Part shown: positions 48,717 to 56,760 of the stretch, piece by piece
Position numbering within the stretch: position 1 is the stretch's first letter
How the letters are laid out: each line of letters opens with the position of its first letter
DNA from: Paraburkholderia saeva
Lineage (GTDB): Bacteria; Pseudomonadota; Gammaproteobacteria; Burkholderiales; Burkholderiaceae
Direction of reading: 5' to 3'
DNA length: 64,000 bases
Assembly: GCF_907164555.1 (NCBI RefSeq)
Contig: NZ_CAJQZC010000001.1
Coordinates: 186,001-250,000, forward strand
Translations under genes and position numbers: made by a program
The notes under the pieces: model-generated
Told to the model about the DNA's origin: nothing
Database searches by the model: none
The model's input: the letters and a program-made list of their open reading frames with translations, nothing else

Positions 48717-49342
48717 GGTGCCCTCGCTTGTTTCGGTTATGTTGAACGGCGTGTTTCAACCTGACCAGCCAACCGCTGCGCGGCGTGAATCCAGCCCTGC
48801 CTGACCGGCAAGCCGGTCAAACGCCGCGATCCGTTCATGTCTGCTTTTATGACGACGTTGTTGACGACAGCAAACGCATACTGTGCGACGCACAAAACAA
48901 TGCCCGACGGCGCGCGACGGGCAGATCCGGGGAAGCAATATCTCCGGAAGTTATAGGTGACGACGCGCGCCGCCGCAAGGATCATTCCAGGCGGCCACGG
49001 TGGCCGTATGGCGCCCGTCCCGCCATTGCGGGGCTTCGGGCCCCGCCGCACCGGGCGGGCGGCGCCCGCGCTTTTCATATCGCCCTATCTGCGAAGCAAT
49101 GTTCGCTCGCGCACGGCCGCCCATCTGACTCTTCCCTACGATTGGCACATCGGGGCAATGCGGGGCTCAGGCGCGCAGGCAGCAGACGTGGCCGGCTGGG
49201 CAATCTGCAGATACCGGCTGGACCGTCCCCATGCAGACCGGAACACGGGAACGCCCGCCTGGTGCGCGGCGCCATTTACGCGTCGCAACAGGTCCAAAAC
49301 AGTTCGCTAATCATGACGAACCCACGTTCGAGAGGTATTCGA
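48717..49342. other. Intergenic region with GC-rich hairpins before the glycan operon
   Basis: 626 bases with no supported gene. A rightward frame is open from 48785 but reads Arg/Pro/Ala-rich without homology. Three strong inverted repeats are present: TGACCGGC/GCCGGTCA (48802-48819), GCGGGGC-TTCGG-GCCCCGC (49028-49046), and GCGGGC/GCCCGC followed by GCTTTT near 49070. They may end leftward or rightward transcripts or form a long structured 5' leader of the glycan operon. No clear promoter was found. Confidence 0.5.
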
Positions 49343-50368
49343 ATGCCGTTCTTTCCAGTCTTTCTGTCAGTCGTATTCGTCGTGCGTGAGCAGTCCGACA
49401 ATCTCGAAGCAATCCTGTCGGACGCGGCTTCGTGTGTGTCGGCGCTGGTGCGTGACTACGAACTGATCGTTGTGGCCAATGCGTCGAGCGACGACAGTGT
49501 GTCGGTGCTCCGCAACCTCACGAGCGAAGATGGATTGCCGAACCTGCAGGCGTTTGTCCTGACAAAAACGGTCGATATCGATACGGCGTCGTGGGTCGGT
49601 CTGGAAAACGCACTCGGCGATTATGTAGCCGTGCTCGATCCGCTCACCGACGACATCGGCTTCCTCCCGACGATGCTCGAAAAATCCGTCAACGGAATCG
49701 ACGTCGTGTTTGCCCAAAACGAGCAGGCGCCGCCGCAGAGCCTGACATATCGCCTCGCCTGCGCGGCGTTTCACTGGTCATACGAAAAGCTCAACGGCAT
49801 TCACCTTGCGAAAGAGGCGCCGCCGTATCGCGTTCTCAGCAAGCAGGTGGTCAATTTCATTCTGCAGCATCGTCAGCCGGCAATGAGCTACCGGCATCTG
49901 CCCGCAACGGCCGGCTTCAAGCGCGCCAACCTGAAATACAAGGCGGAATCGAAGGCGTTTCGGGTCAAACGTCTGGGCGAAAGTGTCGATCTCGCCATGC
50001 GGCTGCTCGTATCGACCACCCGCACGCCGATGCGACTCGTTACCTCGCTGTCGGTCTTCGGCGCGGTCGCCAATCTGCTGTACTCGTTTTACGTCGTCGC
50101 GATTGGCCTGTTCAAGACGGATGTCGCGCCCGGCTGGATCAGCCTGTCGCTGCAGCAGTCGGGGATGTTCTTTCTGATCTCGCTGGTGCTGCTCGTGCTC
50201 GGTGAATACATCCTGCATGTCGACAGCGTTTCGGACGAGCACCCGCTCTATCACGTCAGTCATGAATTCACGAGCGCGCGCATGACGCGCTGCGAGAAAC
50301 TCAATATCGAAGAAGTTGCGCCGCCGCCCGCGCACGTCGCGAATCTCCCAGCCCAGCGGGTCGCCTGA
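49343..50368 (+). CDS. Family 2 glycosyltransferase with two C-terminal membrane helices (GtrB/DPM1-like topology)
   Basis: 341 residues. The GT-A fold is at about 7-200, with ANASSDDS near residue 45 and the acidic cluster VLDPLTDD (98-104) in place of a textbook DxD. Two helices follow at about 233-256 and 272-293, then a short tail. This is the layout of GtrB and ArnC-like enzymes, which load a sugar onto undecaprenyl phosphate. Start: ATG at 49343 has AGAGG at a spacing of seven; an ATG at 49313 is possible. Its stop overlaps the next start (TGATG). First gene of the operon. Confidence 0.82.
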   Translation: MPFFPVFLSVVFVVREQSDNLEAILSDAASCVSALVRDYELIVVANASSDDSVSVLRNLTSEDGLPNLQAFVLTKTVDIDTASWVGLENALGDYVAVLDPLTDDIGFLPTMLEKSVNGIDVVFAQNEQAPPQSLTYRLACAAFHWSYEKLNGIHLAKEAPPYRVLSKQVVNFILQHRQPAMSYRHLPATAGFKRANLKYKAESKAFRVKRLGESVDLAMRLLVSTTRTPMRLVTSLSVFGAVANLLYSFYVVAIGLFKTDVAPGWISLSLQQSGMFFLISLVLLVLGEYILHVDSVSDEHPLYHVSHEFTSARMTRCEKLNIEEVAPPPAHVANLPAQRVA

Positions 50369-51552
50369 TGACGACGCCAGAAAACGGTCGGGATGCGGTC
50401 GTCATCGGTGGCGGCTTTTACGGCACGACGATTGCCGCCTATCTGGCGAAGGCACGCGGGATGAAGCGCGTCACGCTCATCGAGCGCGAAGGGTCGCTTC
50501 TACAGCGCGCGTCTTTCAACAATCAGGCGCGCATTCACAACGGTTACCACTACCCACGCAGCTTCACGACCGCCTATCGGAGCCGGATCAATCTCCGGAA
50601 ATTCGTCTTCGAATGGCCCGATGCGGTGAAGCGCGATTTCACGAAGCTCTACGCGATCGCCCGTCATAACTCCAGGGTGACGGCGCGGCAGTTCGAGCGC
50701 TTCTGCCACGAGATTGGCGCGAACATCTGGCCCGCGCCACCCGCACTCCGCGCGCTCTTCGAGCCGCGGCTGATCGAAGATGTGTTTCTGGTCGAAGAGT
50801 ATGCGTTCGACGCCAGCCGGCTCGCCGCGTGGGCGGGCAACGCGCTCGACGAATGCGGCGTGCAGGTACGTACCGGTGCCCGTGTCACGGAGGTGGTGCG
50901 CGGCACCGGTTCCGCGCTCACGGTCGCCGTACAGCATGGCGACGCGGCGTGCGAACCGATTCCGTGCAACTACGTCTTCAACTGCACGTACAGCGGACTT
51001 AACCAGATCGGCGGCGACTATCCCGGAACGCAGACCCAACTCAAGCAGGAAATCGCGGAAATCGCCTTGATCGATGTGCCGTCCCGGTTTCGGGATCTGG
51101 GCGTGACGGTCATGGATGGCCCGTTCTTTTCGACAATGCCATTTCCGGCGCGCGGGCTGCATTCGTTGTCGCACGTGCGCTATACGCCGCATCTCAACTG
51201 GAGCGACGTGGCCGGCACCGATCCCTACGAACGGCTCGGTGCGTACGCGCGTGAAAGCCGCGTGGAGCGCATGCTTCGCGATGTTGTGCGGTACGTGCCA
51301 ACGCTCGCCGGCGCGCGCCATGTGGAGTCGCTCTTCGAAGTGAAGACGGTGCTCGTGAAGAACGAACTCGATGACGCACGGCCGATCCTGTTCGAGAAAC
51401 ATCCGCAGTTGCCAGGGTGTTTTTCGGTGCTCGGCGGCAAGATCGACAACATCTACGACGTGCTGGAAAAGCTCGACGCGGAACAGTTCGGCGACGCAAC
51501 CGGGCAGCATTATCGCCACAGCCTCGGCGAAACCGGAGTGGTCTATGGCTGA
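50368..51552 (+). CDS. FAD-dependent oxidoreductase (DAO-like)
   Basis: 394 residues with an N-terminal Rossmann motif (VIGGGFYG, 12-19), then VTLIEREGSLLQRASFNNQA near 35-53, resembling glycerol-3-phosphate dehydrogenase/D-amino-acid oxidase-type flavoproteins. The region FNCTYSGLNQIGG is a second FAD contact, and the C-terminus includes CFSVLGGKIDNIYDV. No membrane segment or signal. Lying between a glycosyltransferase and sugar-modifying genes, it probably oxidises a sugar or polyol precursor, but the substrate is unknown. Overlaps both neighbours. Confidence 0.8.
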   Translation: MTTPENGRDAVVIGGGFYGTTIAAYLAKARGMKRVTLIEREGSLLQRASFNNQARIHNGYHYPRSFTTAYRSRINLRKFVFEWPDAVKRDFTKLYAIARHNSRVTARQFERFCHEIGANIWPAPPALRALFEPRLIEDVFLVEEYAFDASRLAAWAGNALDECGVQVRTGARVTEVVRGTGSALTVAVQHGDAACEPIPCNYVFNCTYSGLNQIGGDYPGTQTQLKQEIAEIALIDVPSRFRDLGVTVMDGPFFSTMPFPARGLHSLSHVRYTPHLNWSDVAGTDPYERLGAYARESRVERMLRDVVRYVPTLAGARHVESLFEVKTVLVKNELDDARPILFEKHPQLPGCFSVLGGKIDNIYDVLEKLDAEQFGDATGQHYRHSLGETGVVYG

Positions 51553-52339
51553 TGCGCTGGTCGGCTATTCGGGTTTTGTCGGCGGCACGTTGCTCCGGCA
51601 GGCATCGTTCGATGCGCTTTATCGCTCGACCAATATCGAACAGATCGACGGTCAGACGTTCGATACGGTGATCTGCGCCGGTGCGCCTGCCCAGAAGTGG
51701 CTGGCGAACCGTGAGCCTTCCGCGGACCGTATGAAGATCGACGGGTTGATCGGGCATCTGGATACTATCCGCTGCCGGACATTCATCCTGATCAGCACGG
51801 TCGATACGTTCGCAAACCCGGTGAACGTCGATGAAGCGACGCCGGTTGATGAAAGCGGTCTGCATGCATACGGCCTGCATCGCCGCCTCCTCGAAAAGTT
51901 CATCGAGCACCGCTTCTCCAGCCACATGATCGTCCGGCTGCCGGGCCTTGTGGGTCCGGGTCTGCGCAAGAACGTCATTTTCGATCTGCTGAACCAGAAC
52001 AACGTCGCAGCCATCGACAGTCGCGCCGTTTTTCAGTTCTATCCGATGGTCAATCTGTGGCATGACCTTCAGCTCGCGCATGCTGCAGGTCTCAAGCTCG
52101 TGCATCTCACGTCGGAGCCGGTGAGCGTGGCGGACGTCGCGCGGCAAGGCTTCGGGATCAAGCTCGATCACGCGTTGGATACGCCGCCCGCCCGGTACGA
52201 CATGCGTTCCCTGCATGCGCGCGTGCTCGGGGGCACCGGCCACTACCAGTACAGTGCGCGCGAGACGTTTCAGGCGATCCGGTCGTACGCGCAATCCGGG
52301 CGTCTTTCCGAAATGGCGAAAATGGGAGCAGCAGCGTGA
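51545..52339 (+). CDS. NAD(P)-dependent sugar epimerase/reductase-like protein
   Basis: 264-residue protein of the extended short-chain dehydrogenase type. The N-terminal GYSGFVGG (7-14) is a GxxGxxG dinucleotide motif. ILISTVDTFANP fits the catalytic Ser strand, and HAYGLHRRLLEKF contains the YxxxR/K region, with Arg where Lys is usual, so the catalytic class is uncertain. Starts with an ATG inside the previous gene (8-base overlap) and ends in a GTGA overlap with the next. Probably acts on a nucleotide or free sugar in the glycan pathway. Confidence 0.75.
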   Translation: MADALVGYSGFVGGTLLRQASFDALYRSTNIEQIDGQTFDTVICAGAPAQKWLANREPSADRMKIDGLIGHLDTIRCRTFILISTVDTFANPVNVDEATPVDESGLHAYGLHRRLLEKFIEHRFSSHMIVRLPGLVGPGLRKNVIFDLLNQNNVAAIDSRAVFQFYPMVNLWHDLQLAHAAGLKLVHLTSEPVSVADVARQGFGIKLDHALDTPPARYDMRSLHARVLGGTGHYQYSARETFQAIRSYAQSGRLSEMAKMGAAA

Positions 52340-53172
52340 GGCTCTCGATTTCGAATATCGCCTGGGATGTGGCAGAGGACGCCGAGATCGCGCGCCTGCT
52401 CGAACGGTTCGGGATCGATGCAATCGATGTGGCGCCGACGAAGTACTTCCCCGATCTGTTCAAGGCGTCTGACGATGCGATCCGGGACGTAAGGCGCTGG
52501 TGGTCCGATCGCGGTATTGAAATTACCGGCATGCAGTCATTGTTGTTCGGCACGAACGGACTCAACGTGTTTGGACCGCCTGACGTCCAGGAGCGGATGC
52601 AGCAACATCTGGCCGCTGTCTGCCGTGTGGGCGCGGGTCTCGGTGCGAGCCGGCTGGTGTTCGGCTCACCACGAAATCGCGACCGGGAAGGGCTCACTGA
52701 CAACGAGGCGCAGGACATCGCGTGTACGTTCTTCCGGCGTTCAGGCGACATCGCCGGATCGCTCGGCGTCGTGCTCTGCCTGGAACCCAATCCCGTCGTG
52801 TACGGCGCGAACTTCATGACGACGAGCGCCGAAACCGCGGCATTCGTTACGCATGTCGCCCATCCGGCCGTGAAGATGCAGCTCGATACCGGCGCGATGG
52901 CGATCAACGGCGAGGGTGTCGATGCAGTGCTTCCGCGATTCGCGCATCTGATCGGCCATGTGCACGCAAGCGAGCCGCAACTTGTGCCGCTTGGCGACGG
53001 AACCTGCCCGCACGACGATATTTTCGACGCGCTGCAGCGGTGCCTTCCCGGTCACGTCGTCACGATTGAAATGGTTGCGACCGCGCGCGAACCGCATCTG
53101 GAATCGGTAAATCGCGCGCTGTCGGCGGCGATTCGCCACTACCGCAGCGATCAGGTCGGGGTGCCGTCATGA
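52336..53172 (+). CDS. Sugar phosphate isomerase/epimerase (xylose isomerase-like TIM barrel)
   Basis: 278 residues of the AP-endonuclease-2/IolE-like TIM barrel family. A plausible metal site is complete: Glu150 (CLEPNP), Asp184 (QLDTGAM), His210 (GHVHASE) and Glu246 (TIEMVAT). GTG start in a GTGA overlap with the previous stop, and an ATGA overlap with the next gene, so it is tightly coupled. In this operon it probably interconverts keto- and hydroxy-sugars; the substrate is unknown. Confidence 0.82.
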   Translation: MRLSISNIAWDVAEDAEIARLLERFGIDAIDVAPTKYFPDLFKASDDAIRDVRRWWSDRGIEITGMQSLLFGTNGLNVFGPPDVQERMQQHLAAVCRVGAGLGASRLVFGSPRNRDREGLTDNEAQDIACTFFRRSGDIAGSLGVVLCLEPNPVVYGANFMTTSAETAAFVTHVAHPAVKMQLDTGAMAINGEGVDAVLPRFAHLIGHVHASEPQLVPLGDGTCPHDDIFDALQRCLPGHVVTIEMVATAREPHLESVNRALSAAIRHYRSDQVGVPS

Positions 53173-53537
53173 AATGGCTCATCCTCATACTCGGCGTTGC
53201 GTCCAACGCTTCGGCGAGCGTCCTTGTGAAGATGGCGATGATGCCACCGCGCAGGTTTCCTTCGCTGAGCGAGCCGCTGGCGGCACTCGGAAACTGGCCG
53301 TTCTGGCTGGGGCTCTGTCTGTATGGCACTGCTTTTCTGCTTTATGCAGCGGCGCTTGCCCGCCTGCCGCTTAATGTTGCGCATCCACTCGTCACGTGCG
53401 GAGCCGTCGCGAGCGTCGCGCTGATGTCGGCGCTGATTTTTCGTGAGCCGTTTTACTGGAACACCATTGCGGGAATCGCGCTGATGATCGCGGGTGTGGC
53501 GCTCGTCACCATCCGGGTGGCTTCGACGGTTTCATGA
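53169..53537 (+). CDS. Four-helix DMT/SMR-type membrane protein (ArnE/F- or GtrA-like flippase candidate)
   Basis: 122 residues with four predicted helices at about 3-24, 44-63, 70-90 and 97-117, and short loops. FREPFYWNTIAGIALMIAGV resembles the fourth-helix region of small EamA/SMR proteins. Half-size DMT proteins of this kind (ArnE/ArnF) flip undecaprenyl-phosphate-linked sugars. Between carrier-loading glycosyltransferases and a GT-C protein, this role fits well, but a drug or metabolite exporter cannot be excluded. Confidence 0.8.
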   Translation: MKWLILILGVASNASASVLVKMAMMPPRRFPSLSEPLAALGNWPFWLGLCLYGTAFLLYAAALARLPLNVAHPLVTCGAVASVALMSALIFREPFYWNTIAGIALMIAGVALVTIRVASTVS

Positions 53538-53607
53538 TCGGCTCAACCAGAAGTCAAGACCAGCAGCCAGTGATACTGGCTACGCCCCGGGGACCGGAGA
53601 TCACAAC

Positions 53608-54438
53608 ATGAACATGACAATCGGACTTGAAGCGGAATCTCATGCCAGCTGGCAGATTCCTGCCTATCGGGTCGCGCACTGGTCAGGGCGGCAGCATCGA
53701 TACTGCGTGGTGATACCCGTCATCAACGAAGGCGCCAGGATCCGGAGTCTGCTTTCGAAAATGGCAGCGCTCGATATCAGCCGGATGGCCGACGTCATCA
53801 TCGTCGATGGCGGAAGCACTGACGGCTCGCTCGAACTGTCGGCGCTGATGCGCGACGGCGTGAGCGGACTGCTCGTCAAGACGGGGCCGGGCAAACTGAG
53901 TGCGCAACTACGGTGCGCATACGCGTTTACGCTCGAACAGGGATACGAAGGCATTATCACGATCGACGGCAACGACAAGGACGATCCGGACGCGATTCCG
54001 CGTTTTGTCACCGCGCTCGAGCACGGCTACGACTTTGCGCAGGCGTCCCGTTTCATTGCAGGCGGCGTGGCTGAAAATACACCGAAGTCCCGCGAATTTG
54101 CGATCCGCTGGGTCCATGCGCCGCTGCTGAGCTTCTTTTCCGGATTCAGGTGGACCGATACGACGCAGGGCTTCCGGGCTTACAGCCGTAGCGTGCTGCT
54201 CGATCAACGCGTGGCGCCGTTTCGCGATGTCTTCGTGACGTATGAGCTGCTCGCGTACCTGTCCTATCGTGTCCCAAAGCTCGGCTATCGATGCATCGAA
54301 CTCCCCACCGCGCGAAGGTATCCAAAGGGCGAAGTGCCGACCAAGATCAACGGCCTGAAGGGCAATCTGGCGGTGCTTCGGGTGCTGGTTCGAACCTGCC
54401 TCGGCGGGTACGATAGCGACGCGCGAACCCGAGGGTAG
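53608..54438 (+). CDS. Family 2 glycosyltransferase, polyprenyl-phosphate-sugar-synthase-like
   Basis: 276 residues, GT-A fold without membrane helices. VIPVINEG at 35-42, VDGGSTDGS at 66-74, TIDGNDKDDPD near 118-128 (the DxD-type metal site), and RWTDTTQGFRAYSR, typical of dolichyl/polyprenyl-phosphate mannosyl- or glucosyltransferases. Start: ATG at 53608 follows GGAG; the frame runs further upstream into the previous gene without support. The gap to the previous gene (70 bases) is the longest in the operon. Confidence 0.85.
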   Translation: MNMTIGLEAESHASWQIPAYRVAHWSGRQHRYCVVIPVINEGARIRSLLSKMAALDISRMADVIIVDGGSTDGSLELSALMRDGVSGLLVKTGPGKLSAQLRCAYAFTLEQGYEGIITIDGNDKDDPDAIPRFVTALEHGYDFAQASRFIAGGVAENTPKSREFAIRWVHAPLLSFFSGFRWTDTTQGFRAYSRSVLLDQRVAPFRDVFVTYELLAYLSYRVPKLGYRCIELPTARRYPKGEVPTKINGLKGNLAVLRVLVRTCLGGYDSDARTRG

Positions 54439-54446
54439 GAGCGGCG

Positions 54447-56357
54447 ATGCGCGATTCCTTATTTGTCGCGAGCCCTCACCGCAACAGGCTGGCCAGTCTG
54501 CTGGGTGGTTTGCTGCTGCTTGTGTGGCTGGTCCTCGTTGTGCGGTATCAGTACAACCTGCTGAACTATCTGCAATACCCGGACGAATCCGAAACGATCG
54601 TGACGGCCAAGATGATGGCGGCCGGGGGCACGCTCTACCGCGACATCTTTAATCATCATGGGCCGCTAACGTTTCTGCCGGGTCTCATCATTGAGAAATT
54701 CGGATCGTTTGGCGTCCCCGTACATCGCGTTCCAGTTGCCCTGTTGCAACTGGTGGCGCTCGCGACGATCTTTTTCTCGCCGCTGCTCAAGGACAACCTG
54801 ACGCGCGGCCTCTATACAACAGTGTGCTCGGTCATCCTGCTCAGGCTGCTGCCGGGCTTTTTCTACGCCCACGCGTACATGTATCAGGCGATAGCAGGGT
54901 TGCTGATCATCATGATCCTGGCGCAGTACACATTGCCCGCGATCTGCATGAAAGAGGCGCTCACGTACCGTCCGGTCGCCGTGGCGAATCTGCTCATTGC
55001 CTCGTTGCCGTTTCTGAATATCACCTTTGCGCCGACTGCAGCGCTGCTGTTCTTCGCTTCGCTGCGACGTCCGTTTCTGCGCAGGTCGTGGCTCTGGCTG
55101 GCGATCGGAGCGGCGCTGAATATCGCATTTCTCGGCTGGGTTGGATCGTTTCGGGGATATGCGGCGTTTCACTTCTACATGAATTTCGAGGTGCTGCCGG
55201 CCTACAACTACGCGGTCGATTCGATGCATCTGTTCACCAATATCTTCAAGGTCGCGATAAATCCGCGTTCATGGTTTCTGGTGGCGATAGCGATCGTATC
55301 GATGGTGTGGATCGCGCGACAGGAGCGAGGCTTTCCGTGGCGCACGGCGCTTCTTGCCGGCGCGCTGCTTGTTATCCTGACGCGTGGCCCCTCGTTCTAT
55401 TCGACGCCGTTCGTCGATGGCGCACTGGCGTTGCCGCTGGTGTTTTTCACCCGGCCCCTGCGGCGGAATCGCTTCGTTGACGTCTCGGCGGTTGCCGTGT
55501 TTGCGGTTTGCCTGTTCTCGATTTCGCTGATCCTGCCAATGGACAGAAAGCGGCTCGATGCCGGTAACGTTCCGCTCACCACCGAATTTTCCCAACTGGC
55601 CGATATCTTCACGTCGCCGGGGGACAAGATCATTGTCTATACCGTCAGAAATTACGAATATGTCGTTGCGGACCGGCTACCTGCGTCTGGAAATTTCTTC
55701 TATTTCCCGTGGCAGGAGAAATACAACGAGCACCCGAAACTCGGGGTGAAAATCGACACATGCGATGAAATCAGGAAATCCCGTCCGAAGCTCATGCTGA
55801 TCGATAAATGGACAGTGTGGGACCTGTATTCGTGGGCGTCGTACGGAGGATGCGTGCAGGACATCATCGATGCCGACTACACGCGCATCCTGAATGGCCC
55901 TTACTACGTGAGAAAAGATATCCTGCCCCGCGATACTGGCATCTATTTCCCGCATGGCGAATACCGTCTGACCAACAGCGAAGTACTGGAAAAGGGCAAC
56001 GAGATTCCGCTCAGGATTTCATCGGGTTCGCGGTTCGAGCGTGCGACGCTGAAGAAGATCGGCATCCTGTTCAACGTTGTCGATGGACAAAGCGGCGGCA
56101 TCGCGGAACTGCGGCTGAAAGATTCAGACGGGCGCGAACACATCCAGCGTTTTTCGATATCGGACGTGGCGAACCGGCAGTATCGCTATTTCGATCTCGA
56201 TCCTGCGGTCTATACGTCTGGCGAGATCGTCTCGCTTGGCGGAAGCGGTGTGAGTACGTGGGAAGCCCATGCAAAACAGGGCGCGTCCGGGACGTGTGTG
56301 GTGTACGAATATGCGTGGGAGCAGCGGAAATTCGCGCCGGGCTGTCCGATTCTTTAG
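54447..56357 (+). CDS. Polytopic GT-C-like membrane glycosyltransferase
   Basis: 636 residues. About ten to eleven membrane helices lie in the first 380 residues, followed by a roughly 250-residue soluble, probably periplasmic domain. The first periplasmic loop carries PDESET (45-50) and FNHHGPL (68-74), the acidic and aromatic pattern of GT-C enzymes such as ArnT/PMT-like transferases. It starts eight bases after the glycosyltransferase gene. The last 180 codons are present again, decayed, near 60973-61376. The acceptor is unknown (lipid A, O-antigen or protein). Confidence 0.78.
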   Translation: MRDSLFVASPHRNRLASLLGGLLLLVWLVLVVRYQYNLLNYLQYPDESETIVTAKMMAAGGTLYRDIFNHHGPLTFLPGLIIEKFGSFGVPVHRVPVALLQLVALATIFFSPLLKDNLTRGLYTTVCSVILLRLLPGFFYAHAYMYQAIAGLLIIMILAQYTLPAICMKEALTYRPVAVANLLIASLPFLNITFAPTAALLFFASLRRPFLRRSWLWLAIGAALNIAFLGWVGSFRGYAAFHFYMNFEVLPAYNYAVDSMHLFTNIFKVAINPRSWFLVAIAIVSMVWIARQERGFPWRTALLAGALLVILTRGPSFYSTPFVDGALALPLVFFTRPLRRNRFVDVSAVAVFAVCLFSISLILPMDRKRLDAGNVPLTTEFSQLADIFTSPGDKIIVYTVRNYEYVVADRLPASGNFFYFPWQEKYNEHPKLGVKIDTCDEIRKSRPKLMLIDKWTVWDLYSWASYGGCVQDIIDADYTRILNGPYYVRKDILPRDTGIYFPHGEYRLTNSEVLEKGNEIPLRISSGSRFERATLKKIGILFNVVDGQSGGIAELRLKDSDGREHIQRFSISDVANRQYRYFDLDPAVYTSGEIVSLGGSGVSTWEAHAKQGASGTCVVYEYAWEQRKFAPGCPIL

Positions 56358-56433
56358 ATGGGCTGCGATTCGCGAGGGCATCGTTTTGCTGCGGGAGGCT
56401 TCACTATCGGCGCGTGTCCCGATCGCAGGTCTG
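55816..56433 (+). repeat. Direct repeat copy A: 3' part of the GT-C gene and following sequence
   Basis: This segment recurs at 60973-61452 in the same orientation, highly similar except for an in-frame loss of 138 bases in copy B. Similarity begins at TGTGGGACCTGTATTCGTGG and runs about 75 bases beyond the stop codon (GCATCGTTTTGCTGCGGGAG in both), so it is DNA duplication rather than protein similarity alone. Confidence 0.88.
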
Positions 56434-56473
56434 GCTAGACTGGGAACCTTGGGGGCTGTAAAGAGAGAATGAA
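56358..56473. other. Sequence between the GT-C gene and the transposase remnant
   Basis: The first 75 bases belong to the direct repeat. No gene or terminator was seen here; the expected operon terminator may have been lost in rearrangement. Confidence 0.5.
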
Positions 56474-56726
56474 TTGGCTCGTTACGGAAAGACATTCAAG
56501 GACAGAGTGGTGGTGGCGGTTGCTGTCGCCGGAAAGCGCACCAGTTGAGGAAGTCGCGCGAGAGATCGGTGTGGGCGTGGAACCGCCGGAGCGCTGGCGC
56601 CGTGACGCGCTGTCCATGTCGGCTGGGAGCAGGCATGAACAACGAAGGCCGGATTCGATGCGGTGTTGAGCGATGGCCTTGACGCATCAGCGTCCGGTTT
56701 ATTTTGGGGATGATTGATTACGCCAA
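56474..56726 (+). pseudogene. Frameshifted N-terminal remnant of an IS3-type transposase OrfA
   Basis: Three frames in succession give the start of a MARYGK-type OrfA: LARYGKTFKDRVV from 56474, then RLLSPESAPVEEVAREIGVG and ERWRRDAL, then AGFDAVLSDGLDAS before a stop. At least two frameshifts and the absence of the C-terminus and OrfB show it is dead. No clear terminal inverted repeat was found. It points right, toward the AT-rich glycosyltransferase gene. Confidence 0.75.
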
Positions 56727-56760
56727 CGTGCTGAATCGGCACCGGCTGTTTTCGCATCCA

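Noticed and set aside
48785..49342. N-terminal extension of the first glycosyltransferase
   Set aside because: The in-frame upstream codons are Arg/Pro/Gly-rich, lack homology, and a good ribosome site precedes the ATG at 49343.
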